Shown here one piece after another: positions 18,597 to 28,059 of a stretch of 64,000 bases of DNA; position 1 is the first letter of the stretch; each line of letters starts with the position of its first letter. The notes beneath the pieces were generated by a model, which was given only the letters and a program-made list of their open reading frames with translations, was not told where the DNA came from and did not search any database. Location of the stretch: the NCBI RefSeq assembly GCF_000359745.1, contig NZ_AQHN01000032.1, positions 22,418 to 86,417 of the forward strand, written 5' to 3'. The DNA comes from Rhizobium freirei PRF 81. GTDB lineage: Bacteria > Pseudomonadota > Alphaproteobacteria > Rhizobiales > Rhizobiaceae. The position numbers were made by a program, and so were the translations under genes.

Positions 18597-18969
18597 ATGC
18601 ATATGCCTGTCCCGCCAAATCAGCCTTATACCAAACCCCAACTGTCGCAGGGTCAACGCGATTCTCGGCCGCATCCGCGACAAATGGACCATCCTGAAGA
18701 TCACGATGCTTGCCGACCGGCCGCGGCGCTTCAATGAGTTGAAACGCGTGATAGGCGAGATTTCCCAACAAATGCTCACCCGCAACCTGAAGTCTCTGGA
18801 AGCGGACGGGATGGTGACCCGCAAGGTCTATGCGACCGTGCCGCCTCAGGTCGAGTATGGCGTGACAGATCTCGGCAGGTCTCTTGCCGCACCGATCATG
18901 CAACTGGCGACCTGGGTGCTGGATCATCTGGGCGAAATTGAAGCCTGTCGCGCGCTGGTTCGTGCATGA
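18597..18969 (+). pseudogene. HxlR-family regulator with N-terminal frameshift
   Basis: The main frame reads CRRVNAILGRIRDKWTILKITML..PRRFNELKRVIGEISQQMLTRNLKSLEADGMVTRKVYATVPPQVEYGVTDLG, a clear HxlR winged helix (conserved Cys near the start, GDKW-like motif). The natural start MHMPVPPNQPYTKPQLS (ATG 18597/18603) is in a different frame from CRRVNAIL, so an indel lies near 18645. Translation from the internal ATG 18706 would lose the first helix. HxlR proteins are often thiol- or aldehyde-responsive repressors of neighbouring oxidoreductases. The downstream aldo-keto reductase would have been a candidate target. Confidence 0.7.
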
Positions 18970-18981
18970 GCTCTAAGAAGA

Positions 18982-19862
18982 CTAGGCTACCGATTCAACG
19001 ATGTTCTGCAGTTTTCCGGCGTCCTGCCGGGGTGGTGCGCCGAACAGCCGTTTGTATTCGCGACTGAACTGCGAAACGCTCTCGTAGCCGACAGCGTAGG
19101 CGACGCTTGCTGCTTCTGAGCGCTCCGCGATCAGGCGCCGACGCGCCTCGTGCAGGCGGATTTGCTTCTGGTACTGGAGCGGGCTCAAGCCGCTAATCGC
19201 CTTGAAGCGGCGATGGAACACCGACACGCTCATGCCGGCCACAGTGGCCATGGCTGCGATGCTGAGATGCTCCGTGTAATGCTCGCGAATCCATGCCATT
19301 GCCCGCCGGACATGGGACAGGCGGCTACCGTTGCCGGCAATCTGCCGGAGCAACGCCCCTTGAGGTCCCATGAGCAAGCGAAACATGAGTTCGTGCTCCC
19401 TGTGACGCGCCATGATCGGGATTTCATCCTGGCGGTCGAGAAGTTCAACGAGGCGCCGCCAGGCGTCGATCAATGCCGGCCCTGCGGGGCTGAAGCCGAA
19501 TCCTTTATTCATTGGGGGTTCCGGCATGCTGCCCATCTCCAGGAGCAGTGCGGATATTACCTCCGGATCGATGTAGAGGTTGAGAGCGACATAGGGCTCC
19601 TCGGGTGACGCTTCGCTGATCTGTCCCATGGCGGCGAGTTCGGCCGCCACGACCATGCAGTGGCCGGCGCCATACTCAAGCACCTGGTCGCCGATGAAGA
19701 CCTGCTTGGATCCTTGCAGCACGAAGCAGACAACCGGGTTGTAGACCGCCAGCCCGGCTCCGACGGTCGATCGAAGGTGCTGACGCTGACCCGCGGCATC
19801 TTCGGTTGGGGCTTGCCTGCATGGCGCAAGACAATGGCTTTGAGCTGGGCAAGATCGGTCAT
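18982..19862 (-). pseudogene. AraC-family regulator, frameshifted near the N-terminus
   Basis: The C-terminal two-thirds is a normal AraC protein: AraC_N domain (VYNPVVCFVLQGSKQVFIGDQVLEYG) and double HTH (LSIAAMATVAGMSVSVFHRRFKAISGLSPLQYQKQIRL, ..YAVGYESVSQFSREYKRLFG). The natural N-terminus MTDLAQLKAIVLRHAGKPQPKMPRV (ATG 19862) is in another frame, and the crossover must be near 19770-19800. A longer in-frame start at 19890 gives a non-homologous leader. It is divergent from the aldo-keto reductase pseudogene, the classic arrangement of AraC regulator and target. Confidence 0.7.
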
Positions 19863-19996
19863 GGGGCCCTCTGCCCTCGTTAGCCTGCAAACGTCAAGCG
19901 ATCAGCAGGATCAGGCAATGAAACGGTAGGATCGGACATCGTCAATCGAAGTGTCAAACTCAAAATGGGCGCATCGGATAAGAAAGGACATTCACG

Positions 19997-20942
19997 ATGC
20001 AGCAACGCAAGCTTGGCCGACACGGCCTTACGGTCGGCGCCATTGGTTACGGTGCCACGGGCACCGCCATCGGTTACGGCCCCAGCGACGATCAGGAATC
20101 GATCACGGCCATCCGCCGCGCCCATGAGCTCGGCGTCACCCACTTCGACACCGCACGCATGTACGGCTGGGGTGAAGGTGAGAAGCTGCTCGGCATTGCG
20201 CTGCGGCCAATTCGTGATCAGGTGACGATCGCAACGAAATTCGGCTTGACGGAAAGCTACTCCCCTGACTCCCGGCCGGAGACCATCCGTGACGTTGTGG
20301 ACTCCAGACTCAAGAATCTGAACATCGACACCATCGATCTGCTTTACCAGCACATTCCCGACCCCAACGTCCCGATCGAAGACGTGGTCGGCGTGATGCA
20401 GGAGTTTGTCCACGCGGGTAAGGTGAAATGCCTCGGTCCTCTCCAACTCGGATGAGGACACCATCCGTCGCGCCAGTGCCGTTGCCCCTATCTCGATTCA
20501 GCAATACCAGTATTCCATCCTCGCCAGGGACGTGGAGCCGCTGCTGCCGGTCCTTGAAGAATTAGGCATCGGACTGGTTGCCTATTCCCCGTTGGCGCGT
20601 GGTTTCCTGACTGGCCACGTAGCATCTCGCGATCAATACGCCGCCGACGATTTCCGGCAGAACCTCGGGTGGTGGGCGCCGGCGAATTTCGCCAAGAACG
20701 TCGAGATTGCAAAAGAGCTCACCTCGCTCGCCGCGGCGAAAGGCGTCAGCCTCTCCCAGCTTGCGTTGGCTTGGCTGCTCACGCGAAAGGACTACATCGT
20801 GCCGATCCCAGGTGCTCGCAATCAGCAACGTGTGTCGGAGAACATTTCCGCCGCGGAACTGGTACTGACGGACGCGGACCTCAAGCGTATCGACGAGATC
20901 GCTCCAAATGGGGGCATCGGCGGACGAATTTGGGGTGAGTAA
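19997..20942 (+). pseudogene. Aldo/keto reductase, frameshifted
   Basis: The N-terminal part (ATG 19997, AGGACA upstream) reads MQQRKLGRHGLTVGAIGYGATG, with the catalytic Asp/Tyr in HFDTARMYGWGEGEKLLG and Lys in TIATKFG. After GKVKCLG the frame is lost. One extra base at about 20430-20440 shifts it; the correct continuation LSNSDEDTIRRASAVAPISIQQYQYSIL..DVEPLLPVLEELGIGLVAYSPLARGFL..IPGARNQQRVSEN runs to 20942. The full product would be a normal ~315-residue NADPH-dependent aldo/keto reductase. Homopolymer sequencing error is possible. Confidence 0.8.
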
Positions 20943-20984
20943 TGTCAGCAGGTGATTTGCTCGGCCCGCCGCGCGCGATCGTCC

Positions 20985-21150
20985 AGGTTCGATAGGGCGC
21001 TCCTCGAAAGGGTCGAGCGCCCTCGCAGGCCGCTCGGCGATGTCGAAGACAGCGGCATTATCCTGGTTTTCGCGCAAACCCTTGTAGGAGGCATGACGAA
21101 GGTTGCCGTCATGTGTCCAGCCGCGGAGCTCGATTTCGGCAATCACAACT
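20985..21150 (-). pseudogene. Fragment of an ATP-dependent DNA ligase C-terminus
   Basis: A short stretch reads VVIAEIELRGWTHDGNLRHASYKGLRENQDNAAVF, which matches the OB-fold end of LigD-type ATP-dependent DNA ligases (normally ..AEIEYRAWT..GKLRHASFKGLRED). No ligase catalytic KxDG region is present; the sequence upstream belongs to a GntR gene. It is therefore a stranded ~40-residue remnant. The assignment rests on this motif only. Confidence 0.45.
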
Positions 21151-21156
21151 GCATAT

Positions 21157-21873
21157 TTACAAACTTCTCACCAGCCGAGGAAAACTTGTCGACCGCCGCC
21201 TGTTTACCTCTTGTACGACGCGTGGGAGCGCGTTCTGTTCGAGATCAAGGTGACTCATCAATGCTGATTCCACCGCGCCCGTTGCCTTGCTCAATAACCG
21301 CATCGCGTCGATCAGCCTTGCAAGGCTTTGTTCGTAGGAAGGGCCAAGCTCCGAGATAATTATTTCCATCCGGACGGGATGTGAGCAAAAACAGAATTTG
21401 TCGACAATTCGGCAGATTTCGCAGTTTGCCGACAGCTGGGCAATTTGGGCAAAGACGGCTTCGGCATGTATCGCGAGCTGGTCGCGGGGCGGGTTGTCAC
21501 GCTCGCCGTCAGTATCCGGCACATGCGGCCGCATACGCCAGAGCGCGTAGGTGAGGGTTTGACGTGCGATACCATACAAGTCCAACAATGCTCCCTCCAC
21601 GAGCGGCCTGGTGAAATAGCCTTTCTGAGGGATCGAAACGATCTTGCCCTCTGCGGCAAGTCGGATGAGTGCTTCGCGTATCGGTGTCCGCCCAAGGTCC
21701 AGTTCGCAGGCAAGCTCCTGATCACTAAGATGTTGCACCGGCACGCGAGCATAGCGGTAAAGCAATTGAAGTACCGCATTATAGGCCGCGTCAGCCTTTG
21801 CGGGGACCTGTTCACCAGCGGAAGTTGGAACGGCTATTCCGCGACATTGGAGAGCATTCTCGCAAAGCCACAT
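21157..21873 (-). CDS. GntR-family regulator (FadR-like)
   Basis: A 238-residue protein with an N-terminal GntR winged helix (VPVQHLSDQELACELDLGRTPIREALIRLAAEGKIVSIPQKGYFT) and an all-helical C-terminal domain resembling FCD but with few of the usual metal-binding His (..HAEAVFAQIAQLSANCEICRIVDKFCF.., LIDAMRLLSKATGAVESALMSHL). The ligand is unknown. The first 20 residues are not typical, so the real start may be internal. It lies next to a DNA-ligase fragment and has no obvious target operon. Confidence 0.8.
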   Translation of the reverse strand: MWLCENALQCRGIAVPTSAGEQVPAKADAAYNAVLQLLYRYARVPVQHLSDQELACELDLGRTPIREALIRLAAEGKIVSIPQKGYFTRPLVEGALLDLYGIARQTLTYALWRMRPHVPDTDGERDNPPRDQLAIHAEAVFAQIAQLSANCEICRIVDKFCFCSHPVRMEIIISELGPSYEQSLARLIDAMRLLSKATGAVESALMSHLDLEQNALPRVVQEVNRRRSTSFPRLVRSL

Positions 21874-22147
21874 TTTTCAGTTTCCTCTGTCGATGCAATT
21901 GAAGACCGCGTGACGCCGGGAAATTCAAACGCCACAACGCTTTGGGCTGCTTAAGGATTCGTGGGGACGTGATTTTTGAAGTCCACTATAGATGACAGTC
22001 TGGCTGAGGTCACGCCTTCCATGATCTGATGGTCCGAAACACGATTCATGGCAGTCTACGATATGTTCACACGGTCAGATCAGTTGGAGTCCCGGAGGAG
22101 GTTTGAGTACACGCAGACCAACACAGGCGCCCCTTGGCCCGTCTGAC

Positions 22148-22651
22148 CTAGGCCGTACTTGCGACCAGCAACATCTTTGTCATTAAAGTCGCATCACCAT
22201 AAGGTGTCTGTACGTGGTCCATTTCCGACCAGCCATTCTTTGTATAGAGGAGCTTTGCGCTCTCCGTGGTAAGATAAAGCCTTTCGTAGCCGAGGCGCAA
22301 AGCTTCGTGTTCCAGCCTCTTAACCAGCAATGAAGCTGTACCCTTATTGCGATGAAATGGATGGACGTACAGCGACTTTAGCCAGGGCGAAAGATCAGGC
22401 CTTCCTTTAAAATCACAATTGGAAAGGCTGATCATCCCTGTGGGTCTGCTGTCTTCGCTAGCAACCAAAGTTAGCGGCATAGAACTTCTTGAGGAGGCTT
22501 GGAACTCACGCTGTGTCTGCTCGAATGAGCCATTGGCCTGACAACCCCATTGCCCAAAGGACCAGCTTGCACAAACCGGAACCAGATCGCGACAATTCTC
22601 CAGATACTCAATCACTATTGGAGCTTGAATGTGTATTTGCTTTTCAGCCAT
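22148..22651 (-). CDS. GNAT-family N-acetyltransferase
   Basis: A 167-residue GNAT with the acetyl-CoA-binding segment LKSLYVHPFHRNKGTASLLVKRLEHEA (R/QxxGxG/A type, here RNKGTA) and the C-terminal YLTTESAKLLYTKNGWSEMD. GGAAGAG precedes ATG 22651. The substrate is not predictable. It is followed at a distance by the HAD and aminotransferase genes on the same strand. Confidence 0.82.
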   Translation of the reverse strand: MAEKQIHIQAPIVIEYLENCRDLVPVCASWSFGQWGCQANGSFEQTQREFQASSRSSMPLTLVASEDSRPTGMISLSNCDFKGRPDLSPWLKSLYVHPFHRNKGTASLLVKRLEHEALRLGYERLYLTTESAKLLYTKNGWSEMDHVQTPYGDATLMTKMLLVASTA

Positions 22652-22852
22652 CGTCTCTTCCTATTTGCCGAGTGTCGGGTTGCTTTAGATTGAAGCTCTT
22701 CCTAAAGAGCATTGCAGCGGGATAATCTGACGCTGATCAGTAGCCGCGGACAAAAGGGGTCCTCACCTGGGTAACCCTCCAACGCAAACGCATTTGCGCG
22801 TTTGGTTCGCTCGCTACGGCTCCAGCCTGCCTGGCACACCATCGCCCAACCA

Positions 22853-23521
22853 TCAACTTGATAGAATTTCTGGCAAAGCCGCCATCTGGCTGAATGTTCT
22901 CATGGCGCCGGCTTCCAGCAATTTTTCAGCATGTCCAAGAGGACAATGAGAACCACCGACGAAACCAATTACCCGCATTTTAGCCGCCACAGCCGCCTGG
23001 ACCCCGGCAACGCTATCTTCGATGACCAAGCAATTATCCGCCGACGTGTTCATTCTCTCAGACGCAAATAGAAAAAGATCCGGGGCGGGCTTGCCACGTG
23101 AGACTTGGGAAGCACTGAATACATTCGGCGAAAAATAATCGTAGAGGTCTGTTAGCTTGAGCGCGAAATGCAGTTCCTTCAGATTGCTGCTCGATGCCAC
23201 GCAACGCGCCACATCAATGGCATCCAGAACTTCGTTGACGCCTGAGATGGCTTTGAGATCGCTGGCATACCGTCTACCAATTTCTGCCATAGCATATTCA
23301 TGATGCCCCGCCGGCAAGCGCAAGCCAGACTCAGCTTCGATGGTTGAATAGGTTTGCCGATCAGTCATGCCTGTGAAGCGACGATTGTAAGTCTCCGCAG
23401 CTATATTATATCCGTGCGCTGCCAACACTTCGATATGAACCGCTGTCGCAATGATTTCGCTGTCGATTAGGACTCCATCACAATCGAAAATCAGAAGTTT
23501 TGGCGTTTTGTACGAGGTCAT
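22853..23521 (-). CDS. HAD-superfamily phosphatase (beta-phosphoglucomutase/GPP-like)
   Basis: A 222-residue HAD hydrolase. Start MTSYKTPKLLIFDCDGVLIDSE at ATG 23521 with GGAGTGATCCC upstream. Motif I is DCDGVLIDSE, motif II is the SSSN region (ASSSNLKE), and motifs III/IV are SRGKPAPDLFLFA and CLVIEDSVAGVQAAVAA. It belongs to the sugar-phosphate phosphatase or phosphoglucomutase-like subgroup. It lies 78 bp downstream of a DegT-type aminotransferase on the same strand, suggesting a shared sugar or cyclitol pathway. Confidence 0.88.
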   Translation of the reverse strand: MTSYKTPKLLIFDCDGVLIDSEIIATAVHIEVLAAHGYNIAAETYNRRFTGMTDRQTYSTIEAESGLRLPAGHHEYAMAEIGRRYASDLKAISGVNEVLDAIDVARCVASSSNLKELHFALKLTDLYDYFSPNVFSASQVSRGKPAPDLFLFASERMNTSADNCLVIEDSVAGVQAAVAAKMRVIGFVGGSHCPLGHAEKLLEAGAMRTFSQMAALPEILSS

Positions 23522-23599
23522 GGGATCACTCCGTTGTCGCTGGAAAACGGCGTTGCAAGAGAGCAAGCGCGAAGGTGACTTTGCTTGGATTCAGCTTGT

Positions 23600-24886
23600 T
23601 CAGACGGTTGTCATGATATCGGAAATCTTTGGGCCAAACTTGGAAAGAGCCGTCCAGACCCGATGAAATGCTTCTGCGTAAAGTTCCATTACCCCGGCTT
23701 CGTTGGGTGGCGCGATTTCCGATACGCAAAACATGGTATCTAAAAGTTTTACCGTGTTTGGAAAATCGGCGGCTTTCCAATCCTTGGCAATATTCGGCAG
23801 ATATTCGAACACTGGCTTCCTGAGCCAGATCAAAACGGGCACGCCCTCCGCCTGCAGCAGTTTGACGATGGTATCCCTTGCCGTCGGACCCGGACCAAAA
23901 CCGAGAGCTTCCGGCTCGATGCGAAGTGGGAAGCTGAGCATGGACTGATTGCAGTCAGATGGGTCGAAGAGGGGAAATATACCGGAGAGATCTCGGATCA
24001 TTTCCCATAGAATTTTCCCATTATTCCTTCGAATCTGAAGTTGTGTCTCGAGGTTGCTCAATCGCATTTTTGCTATGGAGGAGGAGAAGACGTTCGGACG
24101 GTAGTTATATCCTGCTGAAGACGGCGAAAAAGTCCGATCTCCGTTTCGAGATGAACTCGTCAGTGAAACGCAGTCCACATGTTCAATTAGATCTTTGTCC
24201 TCCGTAATCACGAATCCGAGCTCGCCGGCTCCAAGATGCTTGGCGCCGTTGCCAGACAAAGCGAGGGCGTCTGTATCAATGTATGCCCCATTTGCGATCG
24301 CTTTTATGGCGCCGATCGATTGGCAGACGTCATCAATCACGGCAATCCCTTCGGCGCGCGCGGCAGATCTTGCATCAGGAACACGAATGTTATTCCCGAA
24401 GAGATGGGTAATGAGAACCGCTCCGACACCGGGTCCGAATCGGTCGGCTGCCGCGTCTTGATCGATCCCGGCGAGGTTCATGTCGACATCAACGAAATCG
24501 GGCTGAAGGCCACTAATCGCAATTGGCCCCACCGCGCCCGGCCAATTTAGCGCCGCAGTCACCACCTGCTCGCCTCGACCTTTAAAATAATCAAGCTCGA
24601 TATGGATTGCCGCCGTACCACTGCCGACGGCGCGCACCTTCCACTTCCCCGTCCAAGTAGCGAGATCCTGCTCCAAATCGGCCACGATAGGGTGATTGAC
24701 CCGATGATACTTTCCACTGTCTACAACTTCGCGGAGTGCATCCAAATGCTCCGTCTGTGTGGCTGGCCAAGGCGTGATCCGCCCGGAAGGAACGGTGGGC
24801 TCCCCACCAAGGAGAGCGAGATCCCTTTCTCGCTGGTGCCCTCCGGACTCACAGAGGTCCAGATTATTGCTGGCAAATTCGTTCAT
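23600..24886 (-). CDS. DegT/DnrJ/EryC1/StrS-family PLP aminotransferase
   Basis: A 428-residue member of the sugar/cyclitol aminotransferase family. GGAGGAATAA precedes ATG 24886. Features: ALLGGEPTVPSG..WP N-terminus, SGTAAIHIEL (PLP phosphate loop), DVDMNLAGID, VIDDVCQSIGA with the PLP Asp, LSGNGAKHLGAGELGFVIT with the Schiff-base Lys, and RLSNLETQLQIRRNN. The family aminates keto-sugars or ketocyclitols for polysaccharide or aminoglycoside-like products. Together with the HAD phosphatase and the divergent ROK regulator it looks like a small amino-sugar/cyclitol cassette. Confidence 0.88.
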   Translation of the reverse strand: MNEFASNNLDLCESGGHQRERDLALLGGEPTVPSGRITPWPATQTEHLDALREVVDSGKYHRVNHPIVADLEQDLATWTGKWKVRAVGSGTAAIHIELDYFKGRGEQVVTAALNWPGAVGPIAISGLQPDFVDVDMNLAGIDQDAAADRFGPGVGAVLITHLFGNNIRVPDARSAARAEGIAVIDDVCQSIGAIKAIANGAYIDTDALALSGNGAKHLGAGELGFVITEDKDLIEHVDCVSLTSSSRNGDRTFSPSSAGYNYRPNVFSSSIAKMRLSNLETQLQIRRNNGKILWEMIRDLSGIFPLFDPSDCNQSMLSFPLRIEPEALGFGPGPTARDTIVKLLQAEGVPVLIWLRKPVFEYLPNIAKDWKAADFPNTVKLLDTMFCVSEIAPPNEAGVMELYAEAFHRVWTALSKFGPKISDIMTTV

Positions 24887-25253
24887 TTATTCCTCCGGCG
24901 ATTGGTTACGTCGATGTCTGTCGATTTGCTGAAGAGTTCTAATGTTTTAGGAGGTCAGATCAACAGTAGTTCTGAAATATATTTAAAAGTATATTTTGCG
25001 TTTGTGGGACTTTCTGTTGTAGTGCTCCGGTTTTTGGAAATTTTAATCCCGAATATAAATATATACTCGAAGGATAATTCTTCGTTTTCGAAATGAACAT
25101 TCAAACGGCGGTGGAGAAAAGCAGGTGTGTGATGATTGCTATATCGGTTCGGGGGTTCGGGAGCGTTCGGCAACGACTGCAGGCACTCAGGCGGGAGTGG
25201 CGTAAAGACGATCGAGTTTCCACAACAAGAGAAAGTCGGATCAGACGGAGTCC
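24887..25253. other. AT-rich divergent promoter region
   Basis: This 367-bp gap separates the leftward aminotransferase operon from the rightward ROK regulator. It is visibly more AT-rich than its surroundings (for example around 24965-25085), as expected for a regulatory region. No nod box or NifA/sigma-54 motif was found. A binding site for the ROK protein is plausible but not identified. Confidence 0.45.
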
Positions 25254-26555
25254 ATGATAAAAAGAACGGAAAAACCATCAATTGCGTGTGCGAGCAACGC
25301 GAACACTCACGAAGGATCTGGCAAGCGCCTCATCAGGCCGGCCGAGGGGGACCAGAGCGACAGTAAAGGATTTAGGCCAGCTCATCCCCTAATCGCCGCG
25401 CGGACGCTAGGGATTGCAAATCGAGGACGCTTGCTGCAGGCCCTTTACGATATGGGTCCGTCCAGCAGGGTCGAGCTTGCGCGCGTCACCGGTGCCAGCC
25501 GCGCAACCATCGGCGGCATAGTCCAACCACTGATCAATCAGAGTATTCTTGAAGAAGGCGACCTGGTACCCCCCGATCGGTCCGGCGGAAAACCCGCTAC
25601 AAAGCTGTGGTTCTCGAAAGGGGCCAAGCCGATCTGCGCAGTTCGGCTGATGCACGACCGTGTCCACACATGCTTGGTCTCTCTGGAGGGCGAGCTCTAT
25701 GCTCAACACGAGGTGGATTTGGCGAAAGATCTGACAGATGCTGCCGATGCATTTCAGATCGTCAGTGCCTGCATTGAGAAGTCAGTCGCATCTGCCGACC
25801 AAGAGGTTCTAGGCATCGGCATGGCAGTTGCAGGAGAGCTCAACCCGCAAACGGGCTCGATCGCGGCTATGGATTTCGCGCCGTACCTTCATGGCTTTCC
25901 GATAAAAGCGGAGTTAGCAAAGCGTTTCGGGGTTCCGGCTTGCGTCGACCAAGATGCCAGAGCCTTGCTGGTTGGCGACCGTTGGTTCGGGCAAGGACGT
26001 GGACAGAGAAATTTTGCGGTCGTTTACATCGGTCAGTCGTTGGGCGCGGCCCTCTATGTCGATGGACATCCTTATAGGGCCGCCGGGGGTAAACACTGCC
26101 AGATCGGCCATACCATCGTGCAACTCAATGGCCAAATGTGCAGATGCGGACGACGCGGATGTTGGGAAACGATCGCGACACTGCCATGGCTGAGAGGCGA
26201 AGCAAGGGCCAGGGGCCTGCCGCAGGCTGGCTTGTTGGATGCGAGCCGCTTGGTGTGGCTCGCCGAAACTGGCGCTAAAGGGGCAAAAGAACTGCTTGAA
26301 GACTACGCGTCCAATATTTCTGTCGGGTTAGTGAACCTTCAACAGCTGATGGCACCCAGCTGCATCACTTTGCATGGCGACATCGTGCATGGCGGAAAAT
26401 TGATGTTAGATCTTATTCGAAAGAGCGTCAGGCAACTGATGTTCAATCCCGGAGATAACGAGATCGCCCTTGCCCTCGGCGATCGTGAAGATGTCGCCGG
26501 CCTGCGCGGCGCGGCGGGTCTCGTCGTCTGCGAATTGCTGAATTTCATAATCTAA
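25254..26555 (+). CDS. ROK-family transcriptional regulator (NagC/XylR type)
   Basis: A 433-residue regulator. GGAGTCC precedes ATG 25254. An N-terminal winged HTH (GRLLQALYDMGPSSRVELARVTGASRATIGGIVQPLINQSILEE) is followed by a ROK sugar-kinase-like domain: VDQDARALLVGDRWFG, YIGQSLGAALYVDG, then the ROK zinc cluster GKHCQIGHTIVQLNGQMCRCGRRGCWET. NagC-type proteins bind amino-sugar phosphates. Divergent placement beside a sugar aminotransferase/HAD pair suggests that it controls them. Confidence 0.9.
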   Translation: MIKRTEKPSIACASNANTHEGSGKRLIRPAEGDQSDSKGFRPAHPLIAARTLGIANRGRLLQALYDMGPSSRVELARVTGASRATIGGIVQPLINQSILEEGDLVPPDRSGGKPATKLWFSKGAKPICAVRLMHDRVHTCLVSLEGELYAQHEVDLAKDLTDAADAFQIVSACIEKSVASADQEVLGIGMAVAGELNPQTGSIAAMDFAPYLHGFPIKAELAKRFGVPACVDQDARALLVGDRWFGQGRGQRNFAVVYIGQSLGAALYVDGHPYRAAGGKHCQIGHTIVQLNGQMCRCGRRGCWETIATLPWLRGEARARGLPQAGLLDASRLVWLAETGAKGAKELLEDYASNISVGLVNLQQLMAPSCITLHGDIVHGGKLMLDLIRKSVRQLMFNPGDNEIALALGDREDVAGLRGAAGLVVCELLNFII

Positions 26556-27479
26556 GCAGAGAACGGCCCCAGTCCTTAGAGACCGCATCTGGTCAAATCC
26601 TTTGCAATCATCCACATTTCAAATGAAAACCGCCATCTTTCTCGAAAACCGAATTGCAACAAATTGCTGGTGGATTTGGGGGTTCCTGGGCAGCTGAAGC
26701 TGTTGGCGCATGGAGTTGCGTACTGGATGTGCTCGATCCAGCCAAGGAACTGCACAGACCCTGCAATCCCAGTCTGGTGCGGACTGAGGCTTAAGAAAAA
26801 AACGACACGAGAACGGACAACCAGATCAATGCGACGCCCAGCAACAGCGCTCGCCTGGCGGCTACGATCTTTTCCTGGCCTTCCTCCGCGACAGGGGTCG
26901 TTACGATCCAAGGAACTGAGCCAAGCGCCGCAAAACCGATTAGCGCCAAGACACGACGATCAAATCGGACCGATGCCAGCCGCCTGGCTCATACACTCCC
27001 CAATAGCCAAGGAACGCCATTCCGACAGCGAACATGGTGGCGGAGGCAGAGCAAAGTCCGGGAACAGAACCTGATGGTGCACGCATTTCGTATCCTCTTT
27101 GTCGGTCAAACCAAGGGCCAATTTCCATGACGGTGCAAACGGGCTTTGCACATATCTGTCAAGAATCGGGTGCCAGCTGAAGCATCGATCTATTGCAAAT
27201 GATTTAGGAAAATCCGAACATTGAATGACGTGAGCGATCGCAGAAGCTGGTAGGGGGAGCTCCCTTTCCTGGCAGATGTGGTCGCTAACTCGTCGTTCGA
27301 CAGACGGTTCGACCTCGCAAGCTCTGCATTTTTTCATTGCCAAAGTCCGCAGGCCAGCCGCTCGCCTTTAGGCACGAGTTTTGAGAGGTGCTGTCCAAAA
27401 AGTAGGCCACAAAATCACCAATGTTGACTCTGTCTTTCACTCAGCCGAAAAGAACTCCTGCCGACAGAGGGAGATACTC
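26556..27479. other. ~920 bp without a convincing gene; possible decayed membrane-protein remnant
   Basis: No intact gene supported. On the minus strand between about 26960 and 26790 a frame reads ALIGFAALGSVPWIVTTP and then RRALLLGVALIWLSVLVSFF, two hydrophobic segments that look like a remnant of a small membrane protein, with no clean start or stop. The segment before 27480 should hold the promoter of the SyrB-like genes. A partial sigma-54-like match at 27371 is discussed among the rejected items. Confidence 0.4.
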
Positions 27480-27917
27480 ATGGCTGACGAGAATAATACT
27501 GGCACAAGCACTGAGATGGCAGACACGAATATACCGGTAAAAACGCCGGCGCCTAAAAAACAGCGCGCTCCGCGACGCCCGAAAGCAACTGCCGAGGCAG
27601 CGGGTACTACGCAGGTTGGGAAACCCGCGAAGGCGCCGCGAGGTCGCAGGAAGCGTAGCGACCAAGCCGCAGACACAAAGTCCCAGCCTGTCGAAATGCA
27701 GGTGGCCGACATCTCCGTCAAGGAACCCATAAAGGACACTGCAGCCAAGAGGCCGGCACAGCAGTCCGTGCAAAAAGGTACGACGGCCATTTCGGCAAGG
27801 GACGAGATGGCGGATCTTCTTCAGCTGGAAGAAGAGAATAAGAGGCTGCGTAACCTCTTGGCAGAGAAATTGCGTGCCGAAAATGCCGATCTGCGCAAGC
27901 GGCTCGGGCTAGATTGA
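27480..27917 (+). CDS. SyrB-like symbiotic regulator (copy 1)
   Basis: A 145-residue basic, Ala/Pro/Lys-rich protein; ATG 27480 is preceded by GAGGGAG. It opens MADENNTGTS, then APKKQRAPRRPKATAEAA and PRGRRKRSDQA, and ends with the coiled coil EMADLLQLEEENKRLRNLLA and a KRLGLD tail. That layout matches SyrB, reported in Sinorhizobium meliloti as a negative regulator of syrM, and the many SyrB relatives on rhizobial symbiosis plasmids. The disordered basic region could bind nucleic acid; the coiled coil should oligomerise. It is followed by two related genes on the same strand. Confidence 0.82.
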   Translation: MADENNTGTSTEMADTNIPVKTPAPKKQRAPRRPKATAEAAGTTQVGKPAKAPRGRRKRSDQAADTKSQPVEMQVADISVKEPIKDTAAKRPAQQSVQKGTTAISARDEMADLLQLEEENKRLRNLLAEKLRAENADLRKRLGLD

Positions 27918-28059
27918 TCGCCGATCAACAGCGGGATGGTGGCGAAATCGACCTGAGCTATCCTTCTCGGCAGAAGATGCGTTCGCCGGGCTCGCCTTCC
28001 GAGCCCGGTGTCAAGCTGCGGCGCCACTATGGATACGGACTGGTCGAGGTTGAGGCACT

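Noticed and set aside
27371..27386. Sigma-54-like sequence (GGCACGAGTTTTGA) before the SyrB-like genes
   Set aside because: The -24 half is good but the invariant GC of the -12 half is GA, and no TGT-N10-ACA site was found upstream.
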